From an uncultured Mobiluncus sp. (GTDB lineage: Bacteria; Actinomycetota; Actinomycetes; Actinomycetales; Actinomycetaceae), in NCBI RefSeq assembly GCF_902488535.1, contig NZ_CABTWO010000011.1:1-64000 (forward strand): DNA of 64,000 nucleotides, in the 5' to 3' direction. Numbering within the stretch: position 1 is the stretch's first letter; each line of letters begins with the position of its first letter. Below are positions 15,759-24,013 of the stretch, piece after piece. The translations under genes were made by a program, and so were the position numbers. The notes under the pieces were generated by a model. The model made no database searches. It was not told where the DNA came from and saw only the letters and a program-made list of their open reading frames with translations.

Positions 15759-17246
15759 TTGGAAATAACTGCCACTATTGTGCTTGCAATCGTCATCATC
15801 ACGGCGCTATCTTTCGATTTCACCAACGGCTTCCACGACACCGCCAACGCTATGGCCACTTCTATCTCGACCGGTGCCCTAAAGCCTTTTCAGGCGGTGG
15901 CGATTTCTGCCGGTTTGAACATGGTCGGGGCGTTCCTCTCCGTGAACGTCGCCGCTACGGTCGCCAGCGGCATCGTTGATTTGAGTTCCTATGACCTCAC
16001 CAACCAAGCCGAGGGTATCAACCTGTTGATGGTGGTGTTTTGCGCCCTGATAGGAGCCATTATCTGGAACCTGTTTACGTGGCTGCTGGGGTTGCCTTCC
16101 AGTTCCTCTCACGCTCTGTTCGGCGGCATGATTGGCGCGGCTTTCGCGGCGATGGGTGCCGGGGGCGTGGAATGGGGCTCTATCTTAGGCAAAATTGTGA
16201 TTCCTGCCGTGGCTTCGCCCCTGATTGCAGCCGGCGTGTCCGCCACCGCGACCGCCCTGGTCTACTGGATTACGAACACGATTCCGAAAGAGCGGAAAGC
16301 CTCCCACTTCCGTCACGGCCAAGTCATCACCGCTTGCCTGGTCTCACTGGCGCACGGCGCGGGCGATGCCCAAAAGACTATGGGCGTGATTTTCCTGGCT
16401 CTCATCGCGACCGGTAACGCAACCGCGGAGGATCGTATCCCCGTCCTGGTCATCTTGGCGTGCGCCGTAGCTATTGCGGCAGGGACGCTCTCCGGCGGCT
16501 GGCGGGTTATCCGCACTTTGGGTAAGGGTCTGGTCGACCTGGAGCCTCCCCAGGGCATGGCTGCAGAAGCGACCTCCGCGGCTATCATTCTGACCTCGGC
16601 TGCTGGGGGGATGGCTTTGTCCACTACCCACGTGACCACCGGTGCTATCTTAGGCACCGGATTGGGCAAGAAGGGCGCCACCGTGCGCTGGGGGGTCGCC
16701 ATGCGTATGGCCTCCGCTTGGGTCATTACCCTGCCCTGCGCCGGTGTAGTCGGCTATGCGACCTGGTGGATTGCCGCTTTGGCGGGTCGAGCACATCCTA
16801 TCGCCGGCGCGCTGATTGACTTGGCTATTCTGTTGTTTATGGTAGCTCTCATCGTGCTGCGTTCGCGCAAGAATTCCGTGAGTGCCAAGAACGTAAACGA
16901 AGAGTGGGATCCGAACGCCGAGTCGATTGATTCTTCGCTGCAAACCGCGGCAAATCGCGAGGTCGACGCGAATCTGCGTGAGGACATCGACGAAATCATG
17001 CAACAGGGCCTGGATAAAGCCGCCGAAGCCGCCCTAGTGACCTCGCAGTTGCGAGCCGACAGAATAGTCGAGCTGAGACGTCAGCGCGATGACCTGATTG
17101 AGCAACTGCGCGAACTCGATCGCGAACTCGAGGAAGTGCTCTTTTCAGATGAGCATCTGAAGGGCGAACGTAGTGTTCCCGTCGCGGCCGGCGCTGGCGC
17201 GAGTAAAACGGTTGCCGCCACTGCTTCGGAATCGCCGGATAAGTAA
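15759..17246 (+). CDS. PiT-family inorganic phosphate transporter with C-terminal coiled-coil tail
   Basis: 495 residues from TTG 15759. ATG 15750 shares its A with the Shine-Dalgarno AAGGA, whereas the TTG is 8 bases after it and gives MEITATIVLAI, which aligns with family N-termini. The Pi-transporter signature FDFTNGFHDTANAMATSI is near residues 20-37 and its inverted-repeat copy (CLVSLAHGAGDAQKTMG) near 190. About ten membrane segments fill residues 1-375; the last ~120 residues are cytoplasmic, charged and coiled-coil (VELRRQRDDLIEQLRELDREL), which is not part of the basic transporter. It probably imports phosphate by cation symport and is followed after 18 bases by a small membrane protein. 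Confidence 0.9.
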   Translation: MEITATIVLAIVIITALSFDFTNGFHDTANAMATSISTGALKPFQAVAISAGLNMVGAFLSVNVAATVASGIVDLSSYDLTNQAEGINLLMVVFCALIGAIIWNLFTWLLGLPSSSSHALFGGMIGAAFAAMGAGGVEWGSILGKIVIPAVASPLIAAGVSATATALVYWITNTIPKERKASHFRHGQVITACLVSLAHGAGDAQKTMGVIFLALIATGNATAEDRIPVLVILACAVAIAAGTLSGGWRVIRTLGKGLVDLEPPQGMAAEATSAAIILTSAAGGMALSTTHVTTGAILGTGLGKKGATVRWGVAMRMASAWVITLPCAGVVGYATWWIAALAGRAHPIAGALIDLAILLFMVALIVLRSRKNSVSAKNVNEEWDPNAESIDSSLQTAANREVDANLREDIDEIMQQGLDKAAEAALVTSQLRADRIVELRRQRDDLIEQLRELDRELEEVLFSDEHLKGERSVPVAAGAGASKTVAATASESPDK

Positions 17247-17264
17247 CCTCGGAAAGGACGAAAA

Positions 17265-17552
17265 ATGACTGTCGATATGGCTTGGGCAATCGTTCGAGTG
17301 GCCGCTTTGGCCCTCATTTTTGGAGCCGGGATTCCCATGCTCTATGCCCTGGGAATGCGCGCTCATGCCGGGGACCCCATTCGAGATGAAACCGGTGAAA
17401 TCATTGCCGACACCGAGCCGACGCCGCAGATGCGAGCGCTGGGCTGGGCTGTCTACGGTTCTCTGGTGGTCATCATTGTGGCTGCTATCGTCTGGGTGGC
17501 AAAAGACTCCATAGAGTTCTACACTGGATGGGCACCCTTTGGGGCGAAGTAA
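17265..17552 (+). CDS. Small two-helix membrane protein downstream of the phosphate transporter
   Basis: 95 residues with two hydrophobic segments (about 8-30 and 61-79) joined by an acidic loop (GDPIRDETGEIIADTEPTP). The start has GGAAAGGACGAAAA in front. It lies 18 bases after the transporter stop and before a terminator, so the two form an operon. No family assigned; an accessory subunit of the transporter is a plausible guess. Confidence 0.75.
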   Translation: MTVDMAWAIVRVAALALIFGAGIPMLYALGMRAHAGDPIRDETGEIIADTEPTPQMRALGWAVYGSLVVIIVAAIVWVAKDSIEFYTGWAPFGAK

Positions 17553-17577
17553 ATACTTTCTGAAAAATTCGACACCA

Positions 17578-17613
17578 GTTGCCTCGGTTTCCTGCCGAGG
17601 CAACTACCTTTTT
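17578..17613 (+). terminator. Intrinsic terminator of the phosphate-transporter operon
   Basis: GTTGCCTCGG and CCGAGGCAAC form a perfect 10-bp stem with a 7-base loop, followed by TACC and five T. Confidence 0.92.
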
Positions 17614-17690
17614 AGACTCCAGTCGGGGACTGCTGGCTAATGCCTGTATTTTGTGGGTGTTTTGCCGGGCGTGTCGGGAGCGGGAGGTTA

Positions 17691-17744
17691 GAAATCGGGG
17701 ATGAAACCGGGGTTGGTGGTTATATAGGCCAGCAACCCCGATTT
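17691..17744. promoter_or_regulatory. Overlapping inverted repeats upstream of tpx
   Basis: The arm CCAGCAACCCCGATTT (17729-17744) can pair with either of two upstream partners: AAATCGGGG (17692-17700) or GGGGTTGGTGG (17709-17719, one mismatch, TTATATAGG loop). Two mutually exclusive hairpins about 75 bases before the tpx start suggest an RNA switch or a regulator site; no known family is recognised. Confidence 0.4.
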
Positions 17745-17818
17745 AATCGCCAATTTCGATCGCTTAGTCTCACTACGGTTTCAACCTGACCGGGAAAAGA
17801 CGCTGTTAGGATGGGGAT

Positions 17819-18316
17819 ATGGCTACAACTCACTTGCAAGGTAATTCCGTAAATACTGTTGGTTCGCTGCCCGCGGTCGGCTCCCCCGCCCCGGACTTCG
17901 TGACCGTGAAACAGGATCTGTCCGAAGCGAAACTGTCAGATTTCCGCGGCAAGACTGTGCTCCTCAACATTTTCCCCTCCATTGATACGGGGGTTTGTGC
18001 CGCCTCAGTGCGGCGTTTCAACGCCGAAGCTGCCCAGCTCGACGGGGTGGAAGTCGTCTGTGTTTCGCGCGACCTGCCTTTCGCTTTGGGACGTTTTTGC
18101 GCCGCAGAAGGCATTGACCACGTCACCACCACTTCGGCGTTCCGTTCCAGTTTTGGCCAGGATTACGGTGTCCAGTTAGCCGACTCCCCCATGGCCGGGT
18201 TGTTCGCTCGTTCCATCGTGATTATTGATCCGAACGGTGTGGTGAAATACACCCAGCTGGTCGACGAAATCACCACGGATCCTGACTTTGAATCTGCCCT
18301 AAAAGCACTGGGCTAG
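17819..18316 (+). CDS. tpx: Thiol peroxidase (atypical 2-Cys peroxiredoxin)
   Basis: 165 residues. Reduces hydrogen peroxide and alkyl hydroperoxides using thioredoxin. The peroxidatic Cys is C60 in SIDTGVCAASVRRF and the resolving Cys is C94 in GRFCAAEG, the same spacing as Escherichia coli Tpx (61/95). The N-terminus is a few residues longer than some homologues. GTTAGGATGGGG stands in front of the ATG. It is flanked by a terminator upstream and a convergent methylase gene downstream, so it is a single-gene unit. Confidence 0.96.
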   Translation: MATTHLQGNSVNTVGSLPAVGSPAPDFVTVKQDLSEAKLSDFRGKTVLLNIFPSIDTGVCAASVRRFNAEAAQLDGVEVVCVSRDLPFALGRFCAAEGIDHVTTTSAFRSSFGQDYGVQLADSPMAGLFARSIVIIDPNGVVKYTQLVDEITTDPDFESALKALG

Positions 18317-18364
18317 ACTCCCCTTTTTTTGTTGCGTTTCAGCGGCGACCGGGAAAACCACCGG

Positions 18365-19189
18365 CTACAGCCGCTGCGCCGCCGCGCTCATCCACAGGCA
18401 CAAGGTTGCCGCGGACGTCACGTTTAGGGACTCGGCACGGCCAAACATGGGAATAGACACCAACACATCGCACCAGGATTCTTCGGTTGGGTCCAGTCCG
18501 TGCGCTTCATTGCCCATCACCCAAGCGACTTTCTTGTCGCTCCAGGTCGCGGCCGTAACCGGGGTCAGCATGACGTCGCCGGATAGGGACGTGCCCACAA
18601 TGGTCCACCCTTCGGCTCGCAGCGCCCCCACTACTGCCTCTAAATCCTGAAAGCGGGGGGTGGGAACATGAAACACGCTGCCCACCGAAGCGCGAATGAC
18701 TTTCGGACTGGTCGCGTCAGCACAGTCTTGCCCCATAAACACCGTCGACGCCCCACAAGCGTCAGCCAGTCGAATCAGCGTCCCCGCGTTGCCCGGGTCT
18801 TGAGTGGCGGGCAAAATCAAAGCCAGCGTCCCCTCTGGCGAGGCCGGCACAGACGGAAAAGCCTCGAAACGCGCCACCGCAATCCACCCTTGTGCGGCCT
18901 CACTCAAAGCCTTCTCGACCTGGGGGGAAATCACATGAACGTGCAGCCCCCCTGCGGATGCGGTTGACTGCGCGAGACTCAGCAGCTCCGAGCGGGCCTC
19001 GGCTCCCACCTCGGTCACAAATAAATCTGTGACCGCCTGGGGGGCGCTGCGCAACACCTCAGTAACCGCTTGGGGACCTTCCACCCGGGTGAGACCTGAA
19101 CGTAGGCGTGCGGAACGCCGCGAAAGCCCCGCTACCTTCCGGATGCGTTCGCTTCCGGGGTTGTCGAGGATTTCGCGGCGTTGAACCAT
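18365..19189 (-). CDS. TrmH/SpoU-family RNA 2'-O-methyltransferase
   Basis: 274 residues. An N-terminal substrate-binding region (~1-115, L30e-like) precedes the SPOUT domain with its three motifs: QDPGNAGTLIRLADA, WVMGNEAHGL, and IPMFGRAESLNVTSAATL, which together form the trefoil knot and S-adenosylmethionine pocket. The gene follows rplT at the end of the infC operon, where actinobacteria usually carry an rRNA methylase. The exact nucleotide modified, in rRNA or tRNA, cannot be determined here. Confidence 0.9.
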   Translation of the reverse strand: MVQRREILDNPGSERIRKVAGLSRRSARLRSGLTRVEGPQAVTEVLRSAPQAVTDLFVTEVGAEARSELLSLAQSTASAGGLHVHVISPQVEKALSEAAQGWIAVARFEAFPSVPASPEGTLALILPATQDPGNAGTLIRLADACGASTVFMGQDCADATSPKVIRASVGSVFHVPTPRFQDLEAVVGALRAEGWTIVGTSLSGDVMLTPVTAATWSDKKVAWVMGNEAHGLDPTEESWCDVLVSIPMFGRAESLNVTSAATLCLWMSAAAQRL

Positions 19190-19217
19190 AAAATTTTCGA
19201 TTGCTAAACGCTGGGCT

Positions 19218-19601
19218 TTAGGCAGCCGCGGGAGCGTTCACATCTTTGGGCAGAGCAGCCTGAGCAGCCTTAACCAATTCGTTGAAAGCCGCAATGTCGC
19301 TAACTGCCAGTTCCGCCAGCATCCGACGATCGACCTCAATACCCGCCAAACGCAGACCCTGCATGAAGCGGTTGTAGGTCATGCCCTGGGCGCGGCAAGC
19401 CGCATTGATACGGGTAATCCACAGCCGACGGAAGTCGCCCTTGCGCGCCTTGCGGTCGCGGTAGTTATACACAAAACTGTGGGTGACCTGTTCCTTAGCC
19501 TTACGGTACAGGCGAGAACGCTGGCCGCGGTAGCCCTCGGCCCGTTCCAGAGTGGTGCGGCGTTTCTTGTGAGCGTTTACTGCGCGCTTGACACGTGCCA
19601 T
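19218..19601 (-). CDS. rplT: 50S ribosomal protein L20
   Basis: 127 residues, MARVKRAVNAHKKRR to a short Ala-rich tail. It binds 23S rRNA early in assembly and in several bacteria represses its own operon. YRGQRSRLYRKAKEQV and RAQGMTYNRFMQGL are diagnostic. AAAAGGAGATCAATC precedes the start. Third gene of infC-rpmI-rplT. Confidence 0.98.
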   Translation of the reverse strand: MARVKRAVNAHKKRRTTLERAEGYRGQRSRLYRKAKEQVTHSFVYNYRDRKARKGDFRRLWITRINAACRAQGMTYNRFMQGLRLAGIEVDRRMLAELAVSDIAAFNELVKAAQAALPKDVNAPAAA

Positions 19602-19620
19602 GATTGATCTCCTTTTTCCT

Positions 19621-19815
19621 TTACTTACCCAACAGTTTCTTCATGCGTTTCACGTCAGCGGGAGCCACGACCTGGTCTTGGCTGAGGCGACGAGTGCGCC
19701 GAGACGACTTGTGTTCCAGCAGGTGGCGCTTGTTAGTCTGTTCGCGCATCAGCTTGCCAGAGCCAGTAACACGAATCCGCTTTTTAGTCCCAGAATGGGT
19801 TTTATTCTTTGGCAT
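19621..19815 (-). CDS. rpmI: 50S ribosomal protein L35
   Basis: 64 residues beginning MPKNKTHSGTKKR, the invariant L35 start; a longer frame reading into infC is rejected. The ribosome-binding site GAGGAG lies inside the last infC codons, and only one base separates the infC stop from the rpmI ATG. Confidence 0.98.
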   Translation of the reverse strand: MPKNKTHSGTKKRIRVTGSGKLMREQTNKRHLLEHKSSRRTRRLSQDQVVAPADVKRMKKLLGK

Positions 19816-19816
19816 A

Positions 19817-20884
19817 TTATTTCTCCTCTTTCTTAAGCGGGGCCTTCTTGGTGGCCGGTTTATCGGTTTTGCCCGCGGTTGTCTTGGGGGCAGCTTTCTT
19901 AGTGGTGCCAGTTGTTCTCCGAGCAGGAGCCTTGGCACTGGTGGCAGCAGGCTTGTCGGCCGCCGTGGTAGATTTCGCAGCCGTCTTTGTGGCGGTCTTT
20001 GTAGCGGTCTTTGCAGTTGTTTTCCGAGCCGGTGCCTTTCGCGTGGCCGGTTTTGCATCAGCTTCCGGGCTATGGTCGGTATCAGCCGCAGGTTTCGCCG
20101 CTGGTGCCGGGGTTTTCGACGCGGTTGCGCTGTCGGGTTTCTTTCGTGCCGGCGATTTGGCGGCCGGCTTCGCGGCGGGAGGCTCAGGAGCCTTCGGGGC
20201 CGCGGCGGCCAGGTTGCCCGAACCGAGCTGGTCGAAAGTCAACGGCTTTAAGACCGGGGCGTTCGCCTGCTGAGCCACACGTTGTTGGTTGCGCAAAGCC
20301 CGTTCCGCCTTGGCGTCACGCTTCGCTTGACGTTCATCCTCGCGGCGCTTGCGCTGTTGGCTCATGGCGTCAGTCTTTTTCTTAACCGGGCCAATCACCA
20401 TAGTCATGGAACGGCCGTCCTGCCGGGGAGCAGACTCAACGACACCGTCATCAGCGATATCCTCAGCCAAGCGTTCCAAAAGTTTGGTACCCATTTCGGG
20501 GCGGCTCTGTTCCCGTCCCCGGAACTTAATCATGATTTTGACTTTGTCGCCGCCATCAAGGAAACGCAGGATGTGGCCTTTCTTCACTTCATAGTCGTGG
20601 TCATCAATCTTAAGCCCCAAGCGGATTTCTTTCAGTTGGGTACTGGCCTGATTCCGGCGCTGATCGCGAGCCTTTTGCGCGGCTTCGTACTTGTATTTGC
20701 CGTAATCCATCAGTTTGCACACCGGAGGATGCGCTTCAGGGGCGACTTCCACCAGGTCCAGACCGGCGTCATCGGCCAAGGCGATAGCCTTTAGGGTGGC
20801 CACCACTCCGATTTGTTCGCCGTTGACACCAACCAGGCGCACTTCTGGCACCCGAATTTGGTCATTAATCCTTACGTCAGTAAT
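19817..20884 (-). CDS. infC: Translation initiation factor IF-3 with AUU start and very long basic tail
   Basis: 355 residues if initiated at ATT 20884. IF-3 checks start-codon pairing on the 30S subunit. Conserved family sequence RINDQIRVPEVRLVG begins five residues after this ATT, upstream of every ATG or GTG that could replace it, and AAGGAG stands 5 bases before the ATT. Use of AUU, which IF-3 itself discriminates against, is the known self-regulating start of infC. The N- and C-domains (to about residue 171) are normal. The remaining ~185 residues are Lys/Ala/Pro/Thr-rich (KTATKTATKTAAKS, KKAAPKTTAGKTD), resembling histone H1-like tails, and double the usual size. First gene of infC-rpmI-rplT-methylase. 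Confidence 0.92.
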   Translation of the reverse strand: MTDVRINDQIRVPEVRLVGVNGEQIGVVATLKAIALADDAGLDLVEVAPEAHPPVCKLMDYGKYKYEAAQKARDQRRNQASTQLKEIRLGLKIDDHDYEVKKGHILRFLDGGDKVKIMIKFRGREQSRPEMGTKLLERLAEDIADDGVVESAPRQDGRSMTMVIGPVKKKTDAMSQQRKRREDERQAKRDAKAERALRNQQRVAQQANAPVLKPLTFDQLGSGNLAAAAPKAPEPPAAKPAAKSPARKKPDSATASKTPAPAAKPAADTDHSPEADAKPATRKAPARKTTAKTATKTATKTAAKSTTAADKPAATSAKAPARRTTGTTKKAAPKTTAGKTDKPATKKAPLKKEEK

Positions 20885-21308
20885 GAGGACTCCTTGCTTG
20901 TAACCACGCCGCGAACCGAAACATACACAAAGTTATCCCGCGTCTGTGGCATAAAAAGCACAGTCGAGCGCTTTAGACCGTAACCCAAGACGTGCTTCTT
21001 CATAGGAAACTGCACCGGGTGGAGGTGGGAAAACTTTCCGCTTGCTTCGGCATACAGCCGAACAGAGTAGATTCTAGCCTATCCGCGGGATTTTCGCACA
21101 TTTCGTGTTTCCAAAGCATCTCGAAACCAAAGCAGCAACGGGACCACCCAAGGGTCGCCTAAAAAAACTACGAACACGACCGGGCTTGTGACTGCCCATT
21201 TGAGATTGTCCGGTGTAACCCAAGCTAACGCTCTGAATCCCCAAAAATCCCGGAAATGCCGCCTAAAATTACAGGTAAGGTAACGACCTAGGGAAACGAG
21301 GCTGACCG
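20885..21308. other. Divergent intergenic region: infC leader/promoter and hppA promoter
   Basis: No gene is seen in these 424 bases. Leftward, TAGAAT at 21071-21076 is a plausible -10 for infC and would give a leader of about 180 bases. That leader can fold a 6-bp hairpin (TTCGGC/GCCGAA, 21046-21062) and a second hairpin nearer the gene. Rightward, CTAAAATTACAGG just before 21280 is a candidate -10 for hppA, whose ribosome site is a weak GAGG. A 91-codon minus-strand frame covering part of this region has no coding features. Confidence 0.5.
20955..20974 (-). promoter_or_regulatory. Terminator-like hairpin in the infC leader (possible attenuator)
   Basis: Read on the minus strand, AAAGCGC-TCGACT-GTGCTTT forms a 7-bp stem (one G-U) running directly into a TTTTT stretch, about 70 bases before the infC start. 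Such a structure in a ribosomal-protein operon leader suggests attenuation, but the stem is short. Confidence 0.4.
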
Positions 21309-24011
21309 ATGATTCCTGACCTAAAGGCTCTGGCTGCAAGCTTCGCGGGGGCACTCCCGCAGACTAGCGCGAGACAGGGAGACGGACCCGGCGGCGGCGA
21401 GGCAAACCTGATACTTCCCGATTTGTCCCTCGCCAACATACACGGCATAGCTGGTACCAGCTTGCTGATTTTCGGTATGCTTGTGTGCCTCGCCGGTCTG
21501 GTGTTTGGCATAGTGACGTTCTTTAAACTCCGCAGCCTGCCGGTACATCAATCCATGCTGGACGTCGCCGAACTCATTTACTCCACCTGCAAAGCCTACT
21601 TGGTGAAACAAGGGAAGTTCCTGTTGCTGCTGTGGGCTTTCATCACGGTCATCATCCTGGTCTATTACAAAGTGCTGGTGGGTTTTAGCTGGGGCAAAGT
21701 CGGGATTGTCGTGTTGTTCAGCTTGCTGGGGATGGGCGGTTCGTTTGCCGTGGCCTGGTTCGGGATTCGGGTCAACACTTTCGCTAACGCCCGGGCGGCT
21801 TTTGCCTCGCTGCGCGGCAAGCCCTACCCCGTCCACCAGATTCCACTGCAGGCCGGGATGTCCATCGGAACCGTGCTGATTTCCCTCGAACTGTTCATGA
21901 TGCTGGTGATTCTGGTGTTCCTGCCCGCTGACGTGGCCGGTTCGTGTTTCATCGGTTTTGCTATCGGGGAGTCACTAGGGGCGTCCGCGCTGCGTATCGC
22001 CGGGGGTATCTTTACCAAGATTGCCGATATCGGTGCGGACCTCATGAAGATCGTGTTCAAAATCGATGAGGACGATCCGCGTAACCCCGGCGTTATCGCC
22101 GACTGCACCGGGGACAATGCCGGAGATTCGGTGGGTCCTTCCGCTGACGGTTTTGAAACCTACGGCGTCACCGGCGTGGCTCTGGTGACTTACGTCATTC
22201 TGGCAGTGCCAGACCCCTCCATGCAAGCACTGCTGCTGGTGTGGATCTTTACGGTACGCGCGGCAATGATTCTCGGTGCGGCACTGGCCTACGCCATCAA
22301 CGCCATGTGGGTCAAGGGGCGTTACGGGGACGCGAAACGCATGAACTTTGAAGCCCCGCTGACGACGCTGGTCTGGCTGACTTCGATTCTGTGCATCGTG
22401 CTGATTTTCCTGGTGACTTTCTTTGTAGTGGGTGAACAAGGCAACCACCTGTGGCTGAAACTGGCGACCATCGTGACCTGCGGGACCCTCGCGGGAGCTC
22501 TGATTCCCGAACTGGTGAAAGTATTTACCTCCACCAAAGCGCGTTTCGTGCGGGAAACCGTGAAATCCTCTCGTGAAGGCGGTGCCTCGCTGAACATTTT
22601 GTCCGGCATGGTTGCCGGTAACATGTCCGGATACTGGCTGGGAATTACGATTGTGGGTCTGATGGGAATCGCCTTCCTGATTTCCCTGCTGATACCGGAA
22701 TCTCTGATGGCTGCTCCGGCAGTATTCGCCTTTGGCCTGGTAGCTTTCGGTTTCTTAGGAATGGGTCCGGTGACTATCGCCGTTGACTCCTACGGTCCGG
22801 TCACCGACAATGCCCAATCCGTCTACGAGCTTTCGCGTATCGAATCGGTCGAGAACATCGAAGCCGAGCTGATGGCTGACTACACCATTAAGCCCGCTTG
22901 GGACACCGCAAAACTCATGCTGGAGGACAATGACGGGGCCGGCAATACGTTCAAAGCCACGGCAAAGCCGGTTCTCATCGGCACCGCCGTGGTGGGTGCC
23001 ACCACCATGATTTTCTCTATCATTATGACGCTTACGAATCGTTTACAGGACGCACAAGCGGTGGGCAACCTTTCACTGCTTCACGCTCCGTTCCTGCTGG
23101 GATTGATTACCGGGGGCGCCGTCATTTACTGGTTCTCCGGAGCCTCCATTCAGGCCGTAACAACCGGGGCCAACCGCGCTGTGGCCTTCATCAAAGACAA
23201 TATCCGCCTCGATGCCAGCAGCGAACGAGCCTCCGAAAAGGACAGCCGCGCGGTCGTCGAGATTTGCACGCAGTACGCCCAGCAGGGGATGTTGCTGATC
23301 TTCCTGGCGGTGTTCTTTGCCACGCTGTCTTTCGCTTTCGTCGAGCCGTTCTTTTTCATCGGCTACCTGATTTCTATCGCTATTTTTGGCCTGTACCAGG
23401 CCATATTCATGGCTAACGCCGGCGGGGCTTGGGACAACGCGAAGAAAGTCGTAGAAGTCGATTTGCACATGAAAGGCACCGAACTGCACGACGCGACCAT
23501 CGTCGGGGACACTGTCGGCGACCCGTTCAAAGACACGTCCTCGGTGGCCCTGAATCCGATAATCAAATTCACCACCTTGTTCGGCCTGTTGGCTGTGGAA
23601 TTGGCGGTGAGCTTGACGAACCAGGGTCAGGCACGCTTGGTACACATCCTGGCCGGGGTCTTTTTCGTGGCTTCAGCCTACTTCGTGTGGTGCAGTTTCT
23701 ATCAGATGCGTATCCGCGGTGCCTCTCGTGACGCCATGCACGACCACGAACCTCCGGTAGACACGGCTTTGAACGGAATCCCCAGTGTGAAAGACCGAGT
23801 CACCCGGCCGGCAATAAAGATTGCGCCGCGACCCGGCGGTATCGAAGCCCCCATTGACGCAGCCGCGCTAGACGAGATTCTCGACTCTTCACCGACGGAT
23901 GTAGGCACCGACCTTCTGAACCAAGTTCCCGACCTAGAACTCACGGAAGAACCATCGCAAAGCAATCCTCCGCAGCCGCCCGACCTGACTGCGGAACGGA
24001 AAGGGGAATAA
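21309..24011 (+). CDS. hppA: Membrane-bound ion-pumping inorganic pyrophosphatase, divergent long form
   Basis: 900 residues with about 16 membrane segments. It couples pyrophosphate hydrolysis to cation export. The substrate loops EDDPRNPGVIADCTGDNAGDSVG and VTIAVDSYGPVTDNA carry the expected acidic and lysine residues. A Lys (GNTFKATAK) at the position that is Ala in potassium-dependent enzymes points to the potassium-independent class. The wording DCTGDNAGDSVG...DGFETYG matches the divergent, long mPPases reported to pump protons under sodium control, rather than the standard 680-780-residue type; that assignment is from memory of the family. A hydrophilic tail of ~90 residues ends the protein. 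Two bases separate it from the next gene. Confidence 0.92.
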   Translation: MIPDLKALAASFAGALPQTSARQGDGPGGGEANLILPDLSLANIHGIAGTSLLIFGMLVCLAGLVFGIVTFFKLRSLPVHQSMLDVAELIYSTCKAYLVKQGKFLLLLWAFITVIILVYYKVLVGFSWGKVGIVVLFSLLGMGGSFAVAWFGIRVNTFANARAAFASLRGKPYPVHQIPLQAGMSIGTVLISLELFMMLVILVFLPADVAGSCFIGFAIGESLGASALRIAGGIFTKIADIGADLMKIVFKIDEDDPRNPGVIADCTGDNAGDSVGPSADGFETYGVTGVALVTYVILAVPDPSMQALLLVWIFTVRAAMILGAALAYAINAMWVKGRYGDAKRMNFEAPLTTLVWLTSILCIVLIFLVTFFVVGEQGNHLWLKLATIVTCGTLAGALIPELVKVFTSTKARFVRETVKSSREGGASLNILSGMVAGNMSGYWLGITIVGLMGIAFLISLLIPESLMAAPAVFAFGLVAFGFLGMGPVTIAVDSYGPVTDNAQSVYELSRIESVENIEAELMADYTIKPAWDTAKLMLEDNDGAGNTFKATAKPVLIGTAVVGATTMIFSIIMTLTNRLQDAQAVGNLSLLHAPFLLGLITGGAVIYWFSGASIQAVTTGANRAVAFIKDNIRLDASSERASEKDSRAVVEICTQYAQQGMLLIFLAVFFATLSFAFVEPFFFIGYLISIAIFGLYQAIFMANAGGAWDNAKKVVEVDLHMKGTELHDATIVGDTVGDPFKDTSSVALNPIIKFTTLFGLLAVELAVSLTNQGQARLVHILAGVFFVASAYFVWCSFYQMRIRGASRDAMHDHEPPVDTALNGIPSVKDRVTRPAIKIAPRPGGIEAPIDAAALDEILDSSPTDVGTDLLNQVPDLELTEEPSQSNPPQPPDLTAERKGE

Positions 24012-24013
24012 CC

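Noticed and set aside
19809..20273. Hydrophobic Ala/Val/Gly-rich frame antisense to the IF-3 tail
   Set aside because: The apparent membrane segments result from reading the Lys/Ala/Pro-rich tail on the other strand.
21079..21354. 91-codon minus-strand frame overlapping the hppA start
   Set aside because: It runs across the infC promoter and hppA 5' end, has no family features and is likely fortuitous.
21321..23645. Several long antisense frames within hppA
   Set aside because: They mirror codon bias of the membrane-protein gene; rich in His, Gln and Arg with no motif.
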